Positions 35,401-46,400 of a stretch of DNA of 64,000 nucleotides are shown piece after piece. Position 1 is the stretch's first letter; each line of letters starts with the position of its first letter. Origin of the DNA: Edaphochlamys debaryana (lineage: Eukaryota; Chlorophyta; Chlorophyceae; Chlamydomonadales); contig JAEHOE010000065.1 in NCBI GenBank assembly GCA_016858145.1, positions 372,001-436,000 on the forward strand, read 5' to 3'. The notes below the pieces were generated by a model. That model was not told the DNA's origin. It did no database searches and saw nothing but the letters and a program-made list of their open reading frames with translations. A program made the translations under genes and the position numbers.

Positions 35401-36919
35401 TTGAAGGCAGCCAGCTGGCCAGCCAGGAAACAGTTGAGTTGCTTGAAAGTTGATATATGGTCAACTGAGGCCCACCCGGGCCCAGCCCGGGCCCAAGATC
35501 CCGGGCCCCACCTGTCGCCCCGGGCTGGTGGACTGCTGTGCGCTGACGTGGCCGTGGGCTGCCATGGAGGCAGCGAAGGGGGTGAGGGGGGAGCGGACCT
35601 GACAGGGCGCCAGACATGGGGAGGGGAGGTGTGGGCGGAGGGAGGGAGGGGGGAGGAAGGCATGAGCCGGCGACCGTGAAGCTTCCCTGGGCCTCCTCCT
35701 CCTCTTCCTTTACCCGCGCAAATCTATCCCACTCACTGACCTACCTCCAATCCCCTGGCCCAAGTCCGTTTCTTCTCGTTGCCTGCCCAATCCCCACCCC
35801 ACCCGCAGGACCCCGCAACGGCCTCCCTCCCCCCTTCTCCTGCTCCTCCCAGCCCTGCTCCTCCCAGCACCCTTCCCCCCCCCCCGCCGCCCTTACCTCT
35901 AGACCGCAGTCCAGCCAGAGGGCTGCCTTCGCGGCCTCCTCCACCCCAAGCTGAGGGGGAAGGGCAGGGGGGCCAGAGGAAAGACAGGGCGGGGAGGGAT
36001 TGCGTGTGGGGCTACTCTAGAACAGTGTAAGGCTGTAGGAAACACGGACGTGGTGCAGTTACGCAAGCAGCCCCAACGTGCAGGAGATCGTCGTACGAAC
36101 CTGCACGACAAGGGCCTTGAAGGCGTAGTTGGTCCTCTCCCTTACGTAAGCCGGGTAGCGCTCCCATGGAAACCGGCGGACCTGCGGTAATCGCGAGGGG
36201 CTCAGGATTTGTCGACGCCCCTTCAACCCCTCCAGTCTGACCGGTTGCAAGAGTTGGGTGCGGGGCGGGCACGGGGCCACGTGCGCCGCTCCTCCCCCTC
36301 TCCCCCTCCCCCCCGCCACCAGGTAGCAGCCCGGCCCCACGCGTCACGAAACACACACGAACCCTCATCTCCCCCCCGGCCCCCACCCACCTCCACCCCC
36401 TGCCAGCACCGCATCTGCGCCAGCTGTGCGCTGGTGAAGCCCAGGTCGTACACCACCACTGGACTGCGGGGGGCCCAGTACTGGGGGGGAGGGGGGGGGG
36501 CGGAAGGGGAGCAGGACTGAGAGGGGTCTACCGTAACAGGGCAGGGCAGGGCAGGGCGAGAGGGTCGCACAGCCCTAAGCGATGGCGGGGGGGCCAGTAT
36601 TGGGGGGATGGGTAAAGGCCCAAGGGCAGCAGTGGGGGGTGTGACCCTCCAGGGAATCGGGGAGGAGGGTCCAGTACTGAGCGGGGTGGTTGGGCCGTTG
36701 GGGGCGGCCGACCCTGACCAGCAGGACATGTACGGCATGTACGGCACCCCACTCACCTGCAGCGACCCCACCAGGTTCTCCAGGCGGTCGAAGAAGCCGT
36801 GCGAGCAGCCCGTGATGACGGTTAGATTAGTCACGTCGTACGGCGCCGCCGGATCGAGGAATGGTCGGTCGGGTACGAAGTGCGGCGAGGTGGGGAGGGG
36901 TGGCACGGAGATGGTCCAA
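32449..36919 (-). CDS. DUF1647-type glycosyltransferase-like protein (5' exon not found)
   Basis: Exons: 36919-36757, 36480-36391, 36181-36101, 35950-35897, 35598-35512, 35358-35247, 34716-34659, 34277-34160, 33975-33896, 33530-33371, 32969-32892, 32718-32449; about 449 aa plus a missing N-terminus (the first exon listed needs two bases from upstream). The order YDVTNLTVITG, VVVYDLGFTSAQ, VRRFPWERYPAYVRER, ALWLDCGLEV, AAGVQGFVRGS and DKDRCIAPPG follows the DUF1647 family, predicted nucleotide-sugar-type transferases of the secretory pathway; the DCG step aligns with the family DS(S/G) motif. A hydrophobic stretch lies near the C-terminus (LLATAAAASAYLAIVSVA). The substrate is unknown. It lies downstream of the GINT1-like gene on the same strand, perhaps in a related glycan pathway. 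Confidence 0.8.
32948..33096 (-). repeat. Acceptor-edge copy (exon 32969-32892)
   Basis: A 31-base stretch across the acceptor at 32948-32980 recurs at 33064-33096 with one mismatch, offset 116. Confidence 0.9.
34131..34154. repeat. Hexanucleotide repeat (CAGCTA)4 next to a splice donor
   Basis: Four exact units lie a few bases inside the intron after the exon ending at 34160 (minus strand). Length changes would alter the donor context. Confidence 0.9.
34249..34412 (-). repeat. Acceptor-edge copy (exon 34277-34160)
   Basis: A 32-base stretch covering the acceptor and the first codons (LDKDRCIAPP) at 34249-34280 recurs at 34381-34412 with one mismatch (LDEDRCIAPP), offset 132. Confidence 0.9.
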
Positions 36920-37707
36920 CTGGGGGTGGAGGAGGGGGGGGTTGAGGGGGAGAAGGCAAGGGGGGCACAGGGTGTGTGTTGGACGGTAGAGCGCTGGGGG
37001 TGGTGTCACGTGTCAGACGCTGGGGGCCGCGGGTTGCTATCCGGAGGGGGCTGCCCTGAAAGGCTGACGCTGGGTAGGGGGCGTGGGGTGGACCCAGCGC
37101 CCCCCCGCGTCCCCCCCCCCTGACCTAGCCCCCGGCTGACGGATGAGAAGCCGGGCTGAGCACTGCAGGGCTGTCGGGCTGTGAGGGCTGTGGGACAGAG
37201 AGAGAGATTCCACAGGCTGATGGGGTTGGGGGCGTGGGCTTGGGGGCCAATCCCTAGGGGTGCAATCCGGAGCTGGGGGTGGGTGGGGCGTGTTTGTGTC
37301 CGCCGCTATGAGTCGAGGGCATGGGCCTGAATCCGGGGCTTTGCAAACTGGGCATCCCTCGGGGCCACGGGGCTTGCATCCCCGGCCTGCGTGCGACACG
37401 GCTCTGCTGACTAAGCTACGTGCCTGGACGCCCCCACCCCCACCCCCACCAGCCTGGGGAATCTCTCTCTCGTTTTCCCTGCTGCAGCCCAACGCGCGCC
37501 CGGCCCCGCCTGCGCCAGGCTGGCCTATAAACCCGTCGACTCTCAGCGTTGCAGCCGTGGCGTTGTGGCTGCCACACCCCTGCTCCCTTGACTTGTTGCT
37601 GGAGGCCCTATCACAAGTACCTAACAAGTAACTAAGCGCGAAGCCGAAAGGGTGTTATATGTTGGTACCGTTATCTAGTCAGCGCCCTCCCGTGCGCTGC
37701 CCCGTGC
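36920..37707 (-). other. Intergenic region that should hold the 5' exon(s) of the DUF1647 gene
   Basis: The first placed exon starts in phase 2 with no usable ATG, so an upstream exon must exist, probably here. I found ATG candidates (for example near 37380) but no donor that fits. A TATA-like GGGTTTATAGG lies near 37522-37533 on the plus strand. Confidence 0.4.
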
Positions 37708-39900
37708 CTACCGGGGGCAGGGCACCAAAGCCGGGAACGCCGCCATCAGCCCAACCGCCACCGCCACCGCCGCCGCCAGCATAACCACCACCGCCGCCAC
37801 CGTCCCTAACAAGCCGCCGCCGCCGCCAACCGCCGCCGCCGAAGACGTCGGCATCGCCAACTGCAGCTTCGACGTCGCGAGCCGTAACCGCCCCAGTGCC
37901 GTACCAACGGCTGACCCCGCAGAAGACGGGAAGCAGACGAAGAGCCGCCGGGCAACGTACGCGGCTGCGGTCGACGTAGCGGCGGTTAGCAGCGCCGCCG
38001 CCATCAGTACGACGCCCAGCTGGATGAGTATCAGCTGCCGTACGACGGCCTTGAGATCCACGAACCACTTCTCCTTGGCCAGGAAGTGCATGTGACCGTC
38101 CGCGTACCTGACAGGGGGGGGGGAATGCCGGGGCAGGGGTTGGGGGCAGTGGGCATGAGGAGTACCGTGTTACTGTTTCGAGTTGGTGTGCTTGGAGTGG
38201 CTCAGGAGGCTATGGCCGTGTGTCAGCAGGCAGCTGCGTGAGGAGTGCAGCACGTCCGCTTCCCGCGCCCCCGGGTGGCTGTTTGCCCACCGCCTTCCCG
38301 CCCCGATTTAGGGCCCAAGCTCCCTCCGGCCGGCTCCCTCCTTCCCCCCCATCGCCGTCCGGCCCCACCAGGCCCTGTGGGGGTCCTTCGGGTCCGTCAC
38401 CCCCGGCCCCCACCAGGCCCTGTGGGGTCGTCAGCCCCTAGCCGCTCGCCTCGACCCGAGCCCCTCCCCCCTTCCGACGCCGCCCTCCCCTATCTCCCAC
38501 CCAAACACACACACACACACACACACGCCGAGCCCACACTACTCCCCCAACACACTCCGCGCCGCATGCCCTCCAGCCCCCCGGCCCATCCCCAGCGCCC
38601 TCCGGCGCCCGCCATGTGCCACCCCAAAGAGCTTTGCCCCCCGTGCGTACGGATGCCGTACGGACGCCCACCTGTCTCCGTCCGCGAAGCCCCACCAGCT
38701 CCCGTCCGGCAGCCGTTGGACGTCCACGTGGTGCAACCGCTGCGAGCGCCACGTCACGCCGTCACGTGTGGGCTCGTACCGTACGACCTCGCTCTCCTTG
38801 TACGACTGCTCGTCCGCCACGTCAGCGCGCAGCAGCGTCATCGCCTCGCCGTAGTAGTGCGTGCAGTCCTGCGCCCAGCGGTAAATTGTACCGTCTAGTA
38901 CGAACGGCCGCCCGCCGTTCCTTGCCGTACGCTTGTCGGCGTCGATGCCGAACGGCACGCGGCCGCCGGGCGCCGGCGCGTACGGCACACCCGCCAGCGC
39001 AGCCGGGTGCGGCTTCCACTCGCCCAGTAACGTTTCTGCCGTGTACAGCAGCAGCGTGTACTTGGGCTGTCCGGCTGGCGGCGTCCCGACACGCGTCGTG
39101 AAGATCCACCAACGGTCGCGGTAGTACACCGGTGACGTGTCAACGTATTTTGCTGGCATGCCGAATTGGAACCAACGGCGGGTGGAGGGCCAGCCGGGGT
39201 CGGCAGGGTACTTGGTGGCAACCACTTTCCAGCCAAACGGAAACGCCTCCGCCGAAGTGCCGTAGACACGGATGGATCCCTCCTTGGATCCGATCGTCTC
39301 GGCGAACATGAGGTACTGATTCGAGTCCTTGTCGTACATGACGAGCGGATACGACAGGTGGAAGGGCTCGACCAGTGCGGGCCCCAGGTAGCGCCAGCTG
39401 GCGCCGCGGTCGTACGACACCGCCGTGCCCAGCTCGCCCTTGTACGGCCCAAGGTTCTTCATCTCGAAGAACGCGAACCACGGCACGGCAGATCCAGATT
39501 CGGATCCAGCCAGCTTCGCAAGCGCGGATCCGGCGGGCGCTGACGTGCCGTTGTCGGGCACATAGAGAAAGGGATCTGCCACGAAACTCACGGCCGTGAT
39601 GTTGCTCAGCGTGGCGCAGTTTATTGCGGGTTCCACTGAGAAGTTGAGCTGTCGCGGGTCGCCGGAGACCGAGCCAATGCGCCATGAACCCTCGTAGTCC
39701 CAGGCGCACGGGTCGAGGCCATGACTGAGCGGCGCCGATGTGAACCATGCCAGCTTGATCAGGCCGGAGGGGCCATCGATGAGCGGGTCGATGAGAAGCA
39801 GAAGGACGAGACCCAGGCTGAGGAGGACGTAGGCTGCGAAGCCCACGACGCCCCAGCGGCGGGGCGGCCAGCTGGACCGCTGCTGGTGGAGGCCGGACAT
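37708..39900 (-). CDS. GINT1-like membrane protein (N-terminal domain of glucosamine inositolphosphorylceramide transferase)
   Basis: Two exons, 39900-38672 and 38107-37708, joined in an Arg codon; 542 aa. Residues about 16-38 form a signal anchor (FAAYVLLSLGLVLLLLID) after a short basic cytosolic tail, typical of type II Golgi proteins. The lumenal part carries the GINT1 N-terminal pattern of GH43/propeller type: VADPFLYV, FAFFEMKN, LGTAVSYDRGASWRYLG, FHLSYPLVM, ARNGGRPFVLDGTIYRWAQD. Plant GINT1 glycosylates sphingolipids and carries a separate GT64 domain; none is seen here. The C-terminal exon instead gives two or three hydrophobic segments (LILIQLGVVLMAAALL; GTVAAVVVMLAAAVAVAVGL). The fold is well supported; the activity is inferred. 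Confidence 0.85.
38505..38526. repeat. (AC)11 microsatellite
   Basis: A perfect dinucleotide run in the single intron of the GINT1-like gene. Confidence 0.95.
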
Positions 39901-40451
39901 GCCGGGCCGGGCCGGGCCGGGCGGGGCCGACCGACCGCTGCTAGCTCCTCCTCATCGACGCCCAGGCCACCATCGCGCAGCGACTATACGAGTGATATTG
40001 GAGCACGAGCTGGCGAGTAGAGGGGAGTGAGCGCTGCGGACCGGGCGACTTTGGCGCGCGCCAGTCCGTCTCAGCTGTCGGGCTCACTTGTTCGGCTCGG
40101 CATCAGCAGTGTTGAAAGGTGTCAGTGTATGAAAGCGATTCAGAGCAGGTAGAGTGGAAGCAAAAGCGTCTAAGTGAAGCGCGCTCTCCGGATGAAGGGG
40201 CCCGCTCCGCATTGGAAGTCGGCAGGTTCGGGCAAGCCGTAGCAAATTAGGCCGCAAGTAGCCGCAAACTTTATCTCTCAGCCGCTCTGGCCCGGTCCAC
40301 AAGCGGCGAAACTTTGTGGTGGCCATTCCTGCACAAGCGTGCATTTTGCCCTGACGAGGGACCTAACCTGTCGGTTGACTGCCATATAGACGCTAGCAGC
40401 CTCAGTTAGTCAAACGGTAGGGCCATTGCGTGGACCGCCGCCAAGTGCAGC
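39901..40451. promoter_or_regulatory. Bidirectional promoter region, GINT1-like and SET-like genes
   Basis: About 550 bases between divergent starts. A TATA-like ACTATACGAG at about 39983-39992 precedes the minus-strand gene. Repeats of GCCGG lie just upstream of its ATG. Function is inferred from position. Confidence 0.45.
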
Positions 40452-43400
40452 ATGCGGCCACTGAGCTGCCCCGGCCGGACCGCGGCCTTGGCCGCGGGGA
40501 GGGGGGGTACTGCGTCCACGTCTCTGGTGGCGCGCGTCGCGGTGCCATGCGGCCCCATCCAGGCCCGCCGCGTCGCTGCCGGTTGGACGTGTCGGGCCGC
40601 TCGCCGCGACACGGGCCCCAGCATTGGCGACATGAACCAGGATGAGCGACTCAGGCGACTCGAGGAGCTTACGGGCCAGGCGCAAAACATGCGCACGCCC
40701 TTCAGCCGAGAATCGCTGCTGAAGGACATGGGCGTCATTGACCCCGCGCTCTACGTTGACGACGAGGTCGCTGACCCGGAGGACGTGGAGAAGGAGCTCG
40801 AGTGGATCGACTGGAACGAGGACCCCACGACGCACAACGTCGTGCACGCGCGGACGGAGACGGCTGACGATGGCATGACCCAGCGGCTAATCGCTACCAC
40901 GGACCTGGAGGAGGACGAGGCGGCCATCCAGGTGCGGCCTCGGCCTCGCGGTTTGGGAGGAGGAGGAGGAGGGGGGGGGAGGTTGACGCAGGGGGGAGCT
41001 AGAGGTGAGCTGAGAGGGGCATGAGGGCTCGGGAGGGTGTGTGCGTATGTGGCTGAGGGCTTCCGGGCTGGTGGGGTTAGCAGAGGTGGGGGGTGGATGG
41101 GTCCAGCTGCACAGCCCAATGCCAGCAGGGCGCCCGGGGCTGGCGAGTCAGGCGTTTGTGGGAGGCGCGAGGATGTGGGTCGCCGGAGGTGTGCTACAGT
41201 TACTTGGTTGGGGGACGATGGTGCCGGTAGGGGCAGGGGCGGCGTAGGTAGGACGGGTTGGGGCCAGAGCAGGGGAAGGGAGGAGCAGGGCTGCAGCCGG
41301 CCGCTAGGAGGGGCGGCCCGGGTGGGTGGCATCGGGGAGGAGCAAGACCCGTGAGGGTGGGGTGGGGGTGTGTGAGGAGCCGGACAGGGGTGGGGACTGG
41401 GTGCGTCGCCTTTGCTTGTGGCGGGGGGTCACGGGAGGGCTCGGGCTCTGGGCTGGGTGGGGGGCTGTGTGAGCTTGGAGAGGAGTGTTAGGCAGGGGCT
41501 GGCGGGGGCAGGGTGGCGGTACCGCGGGTTGGGGTGTTCGTGTGCACTGCCGAGGGAGGAGGGTGGCCGTCCGGCCGAGCTGCCACCGGGCCGGGGGTTC
41601 GGAATCCGGGGAGGGTGGGGGGCATGTGGGCCTCAGTCGGGCCTGGCGGGGTGGCGGGAGGTGGCGTTTGTGCTATGGGGAGGGGCGGCGACGGAGGGGC
41701 GCTAGGATGAGGGCTGGAGGCTTTGGGGATGCTGACGGGTGGGTGTGTAGTGGGTCGGTCCAGGTCCAGGGGTGGCAGGGCTGGGGCCTGGGGTCAGACT
41801 GCAGGCGAAGCAGAGGCCCTGGGCCTGGGCCTGGGCCTGGAGCAAGGTGTGTGCCGGTAGCCAGGCGCACAGCCCCACGGGAAGGGGCCTGGCTGGGCCT
41901 GGGCCCGGGCCTGGGCATCGCTCACGGGGGGTCACCGTCAGGACCACCTGGGCCCCTCCTCAACCTCCCCTCCCTCAACGCCCCCCCCTCCCCCCCTTAG
42001 GTGCCGCTGCACAACTGCCTGACCCTGTGCATGGCGGACGACGACGACGGACTGCCGGACAGCATCGAGCGACAGGTGGGGGTGGGGTGGGGTGGGGGTT
42101 GAAGCTGATAGTAGGGGGGTGGGGGTGGAGGGGGGGTGTTTGAAGCTGATAAGCGGGAGAGCATCGAATCGTTAGTGGGATTGCCGGAGAAGGTACATAC
42201 CGCCACAGTGTCCATGATAGGGTCGGGTGTCCGTGGAAGAGGCGTGCGCTGAGGCTGGAGCTGAAAGTGGCGTAGGCAGCGGCGGCTGAACGCTATCCCG
42301 AAGCACTATATAGTCGCAGGTAACAGACCGGCAGGTCGCTGGGGTGCTTGGGGCATGCAAGTGCAACGCGCCGCACACCACCACCCGAAAGGCACATAAC
42401 ATTATCCCCCGAAACGAGACCCGCCTCGTCCCGGACTCACCTGGGCATATCGAAGAAACCACCACGGAGGAGAGGGCACGGCGGAACGCGGGCGGGGAGG
42501 GGAAGGGCGAGAGAAGTGAGAACATGCGAAAGCGCGGAAGGTTGGAGGCGTGCAGTGGCGTGCGTGCGGTCGCGCAGTACGCAGGGAGAAGCTAAATAAG
42601 TGGGGGAGCTAAAGAATGGAAACACGCAAAGGCGCGTGGAGCAAAAGAATCCCGGGGGAAAAACGTACGGCGGTGTGCTCCCGCGGTGGGGAGGAGTCCT
42701 ACGTTGGGATGTGGGGCGCCGGACCCAATGGGTTCACGGACAGCGCACCCACGACCAGGGGGCTAATCCCCGCTGGCCATTTGCAGGCCGCATCAGTTTT
42801 GGGGGGTGGAGGGGGGGGGATGTTTGGATGCTCGGGGTTGTGCGCGATGTCCAGGCGCCAGTGCGTATACCGGTAGTAAGCGGCGAGCAAGCAGGCAGGG
42901 GGTGGGGTGGGGGTGGGTAGTGGGGTCAGTGGGCGTGGGCGTGGGTGCGTGGCGTGCTTGTGGGTGCGGGCGGGAGGGGCACCCGCGCGGTTTCGGCGCA
43001 TCCCTAGGACGTTGGGCGAACTGGGTGTGTACAGCAGGCAAGGCGTCGTCTTCGCAACCCCTCCTGAAACCCATTTCTTGAACCCCTCCCCCCCCTCCCC
43101 ACAGAACGCGGTGCTGGGTTTCTACAACATGCAGTCCGCGTTCCTCGACCAATGGGAGGACCACCACGGCCGCCTGCCCCTGGCGCTCAGGTGGGGGGCG
43201 GGTGGGAGGGGGGAAAGTGAGGGGGTGTCGGCGTGTGTATGGGCGTGTGTGCGCGTGCCACGTGCCGGGCCCCCCGCCCCCACACCCCCACACCCCCACA
43301 ACCGAAACCGAAACCTTACCCGCAACCACCTTCCCCCATCCCCTCCCCCTCCCCATCCCATCCGCCCCCATCCCCTATCCCCCCATCCCATCCCCCCCCT

Positions 43401-46400
43401 GTCAGGTCCCTCCTCCTGGACTTCACCAAGGGCGCCCCCACCTCCCGCACCAAGATGGCTCTGTGGCTGCTGTGGGTGGCGGACGGGGACTGCGGCAGCC
43501 CCTACTGGCGGGAGGCGCTGGGGGCACTGCCCAAGGCGGAGGACATGCCCAACGTGAGGGGGGGAGCGGGGGGGAAGGGTGACTGTGTGTTTTGGCACGC
43601 GTGGGGGTGGCAACAGAGGGGGGAGCGGGGGAGCAGGGGGGAGAGGGGAGGAGGCGTGTGTGTTTTGACACGCGTGGGGGCGGAGGGCGACAAGGGCGTC
43701 GGGAAGGGGGCGGTTTTGCGGAGGGCCAGGGGCATGCCCATCGTGAGGGGGGGGGAGGAAAGGGGGCGGGCGTTTGAGCTCAGCGGGATCGGTAACCCTA
43801 CTCTTACCCCCTACTCTTACCCCCTGCTCTTCCCTTTTCCCCGCCCCCCGCCCCCCAGCTGGAGTTCTGTGGGCCCGCGGAGCTGGCTCAGCTGCAGTGG
43901 GGGCCGGCGGGGCTGGAGGCGGCGGCGCGGAGGGATGCTCTGGAGGTGGGTGGAGGGGAGGGGTGGTGTGGGGGGAGCAGACCACCGGGGGGAGGGGGGA
44001 GCGCGGTGGGTTGGAGCATGTCCGCGGCCGCGGGTCGTGGTGGGGTGGCGGTGGGGGCGGGAGGGCGAGGCGAGGGCAGCGGCCCTGCCTCCCCTCTACC
44101 CACCCCGCCCCTCTCCACACGGCCCCCCCCCGCTTTCTCCCGGTTTCAACCATTCCTTCCATCACAACCCCCTCAACCCTCAACCCCTTCCCCAGGTTTC
44201 CCTGGCGTCGGCGCGCTCCCGCTCAGCAACAAACACCCCCTCTCCCCCCCCCCCCTTGCCCCCCCCCCCCAGGCCTTCTACCAGGGCTTCTCCGCCTCCC
44301 CCCTGTGCGCCGCCTTCGGCTGGCAGCCCACGCGGGAGGAGTCGGTGTGGGAGGCGGAGGCCATGGGAGCTAGCATGGCGCGGCAGGTGGGGGGGGGGGG
44401 CTGGGGGGGGGGGGTAGAGGGGGGTGGAGGGGGGGGGTTGGGGGAGGGGGGCGAGGGAGATGAGGTAATCAGGGGGGGGCAGGCTGGGTGGGGCAGGAGG
44501 GAGGGCGGGCGGGCGGTGGGGAGGGGCCGCCGCACGCAGCAGCACGTGTATGCCTCTCTGGCATGGCGTGACTCGATCCAGATCCACCTCAGACACCCCT
44601 CTCCAGCCCTCCCCCCAACCCCACTACCCTCCTACCCCCCCTCCCCCCTGTCAGGTGATCCGCTACTACGCCGCATCCCAGGGCTGCCCCGACCCCGCCC
44701 CCCGCGGGGAGGACGACTACTCCCCCGGCCGCTCCTTCCTGGACGAGCTGGACGAGGCCCTGGACGAGATGGAGCAAGAAGCCGGATCTGGATCTGGATC
44801 CGCATCTGGATCCAAATCCAAGGCCGCGGCCTCCAAGGCCGCCAAGAAGGGGGCGGCCAAGGGGGGAGCCAAGGGCCCGGGGGGGCAGGGGGACGGGGAG
44901 GTCTCCCCCCCGCCCCCGGGCTATCAGCTGCTGCCGCTACCCTCCTTCGAGCGCTTCCTTTGGGCCTACTGTACGGCAGAGGCCCGGTCCGTGGGATCGG
45001 GGGAGCGGTTGGTTTTCTTCCCGCAGGTGGGGGGGGCTGGGGTGTGCGGGAGAGGGGAAACGGGGCGGCCGGGGTTCGTGCGGTGCGTGCGTTGCGTAGG
45101 AAGAGAGGCGGAAGAGAGGGCGGGGCGCGTTGGAGGAGGCTGCTTGCACGAGACCCAGGTCCACTGCCCCCAAAACCTTCCGAGATCCCCCCTCCCCCCT
45201 CCCCCCCACCCCCCAGGCCGACCCCTTCCTCTACACCACCAACCCCGCCTCCGTCAACTGCACCCTGGCCATTGTGGGCGACGACGGGCCCGTGATGGAC
45301 GAGTTCGCCGTGGTCACAACGCTCTAGTGAGTGTGGTCAAACGGAGGGCCGCTGTGTATGCACTAGCACGCTCTAGTGAGTGTGGTCAAACGGAGGTGTC
45401 TGTCCCACTGGGTATCTAATAGCTGCAGTGGGTCGCTGGCAGGCCGCTAGCTAGCTAACGGTGCAACGTCTAGGTTGCCACGGCTCAAGTTAGCGCTATC
45501 TACGGTAGCTACCTTCGCAGTCCAACCAAACGCCCCCATGCCCGTTCCTACCCCCCCCCCCGCAGTCCCGTGAAGGAGGGCGAGGAGCTGCGCTGCTCTG
45601 CGCCCTTTGGCCTTGGGGTGGACGGAGGCGGAGGCAGCTCCAGGCAGATGCTCGAGGTGGGCCCGGGCCGGGCCCAGGCGGGCCCAGGGCGGGGCGGGGC
45701 CCAGAGGAGGCCCAGTCCAGTATTTTGTGTGGCCCCAGGCCCCCTCCCTCAAGCCTCGATCACCCCCTCCCCTCCATCGCCCCCGCTGACGCCCGCCTCC
45801 CCTCCCCCCCCCCACACACACAGGTGTTTGGCCGCGTGCCGCTGGGTCCGTGGCAGTGCGGCGGCAACGAGGCGGACGGGGTGGACCTGGAGCCGGAAGT
45901 GGTGAGGGGACGGGGGGGAAACGGGGGGCGGAGCGTGTGTGTGTTTTGACACGCTCGTGGCGTAGGGGGACATGGGGGTTACCCCCCGGACATGGGGATT
46001 ACCTGGAGCCGGAAGTGGTGAGGGGGGGGGCCCGGGGGGGGGCAGTGCAGTGTTTGTGTGGTTTGACGACTCGTGGCAGAGGCAAAGGCGGAGGGCAAAG
46101 GGGCTGTTAGCTTGCACTGCGCAGGCGTGTGTGTGAGCCCACGCGAGGTCACCTGGGCAGATAGCCTGATGTGAGGGCGTTTTGTTGCCCCTAGCGCACC
46201 CTCACTCACGCGCGCTCTCCCTCGCTCATGCACCTTCTCGCCGCCCCCCCCTCCCCCCCTCCCCCCCCTCCCCCCCCTCCCCCCCCTCCCCCCCCTCCCC
46301 CCCCTCTCAGGGGAGCCCCCTGGACACGTGGCTCAAGCAGCTCATGGGGCAGGAGGCGGACACACGGCTGGACAGCGTGGGTTGGGGGGAGGGGGGGGAG

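Noticed and set aside
40632..40634. ATG as start of the SET-like gene
   Set aside because: The frame is open upstream to 40452, and the extra residues look like a plastid transit peptide, so the upstream ATG is preferred. The alternative remains possible.
43946..45295. 449-codon plus-strand reading frame
   Set aside because: It crosses introns of the SET-like gene in a different frame from the exons that match the family.
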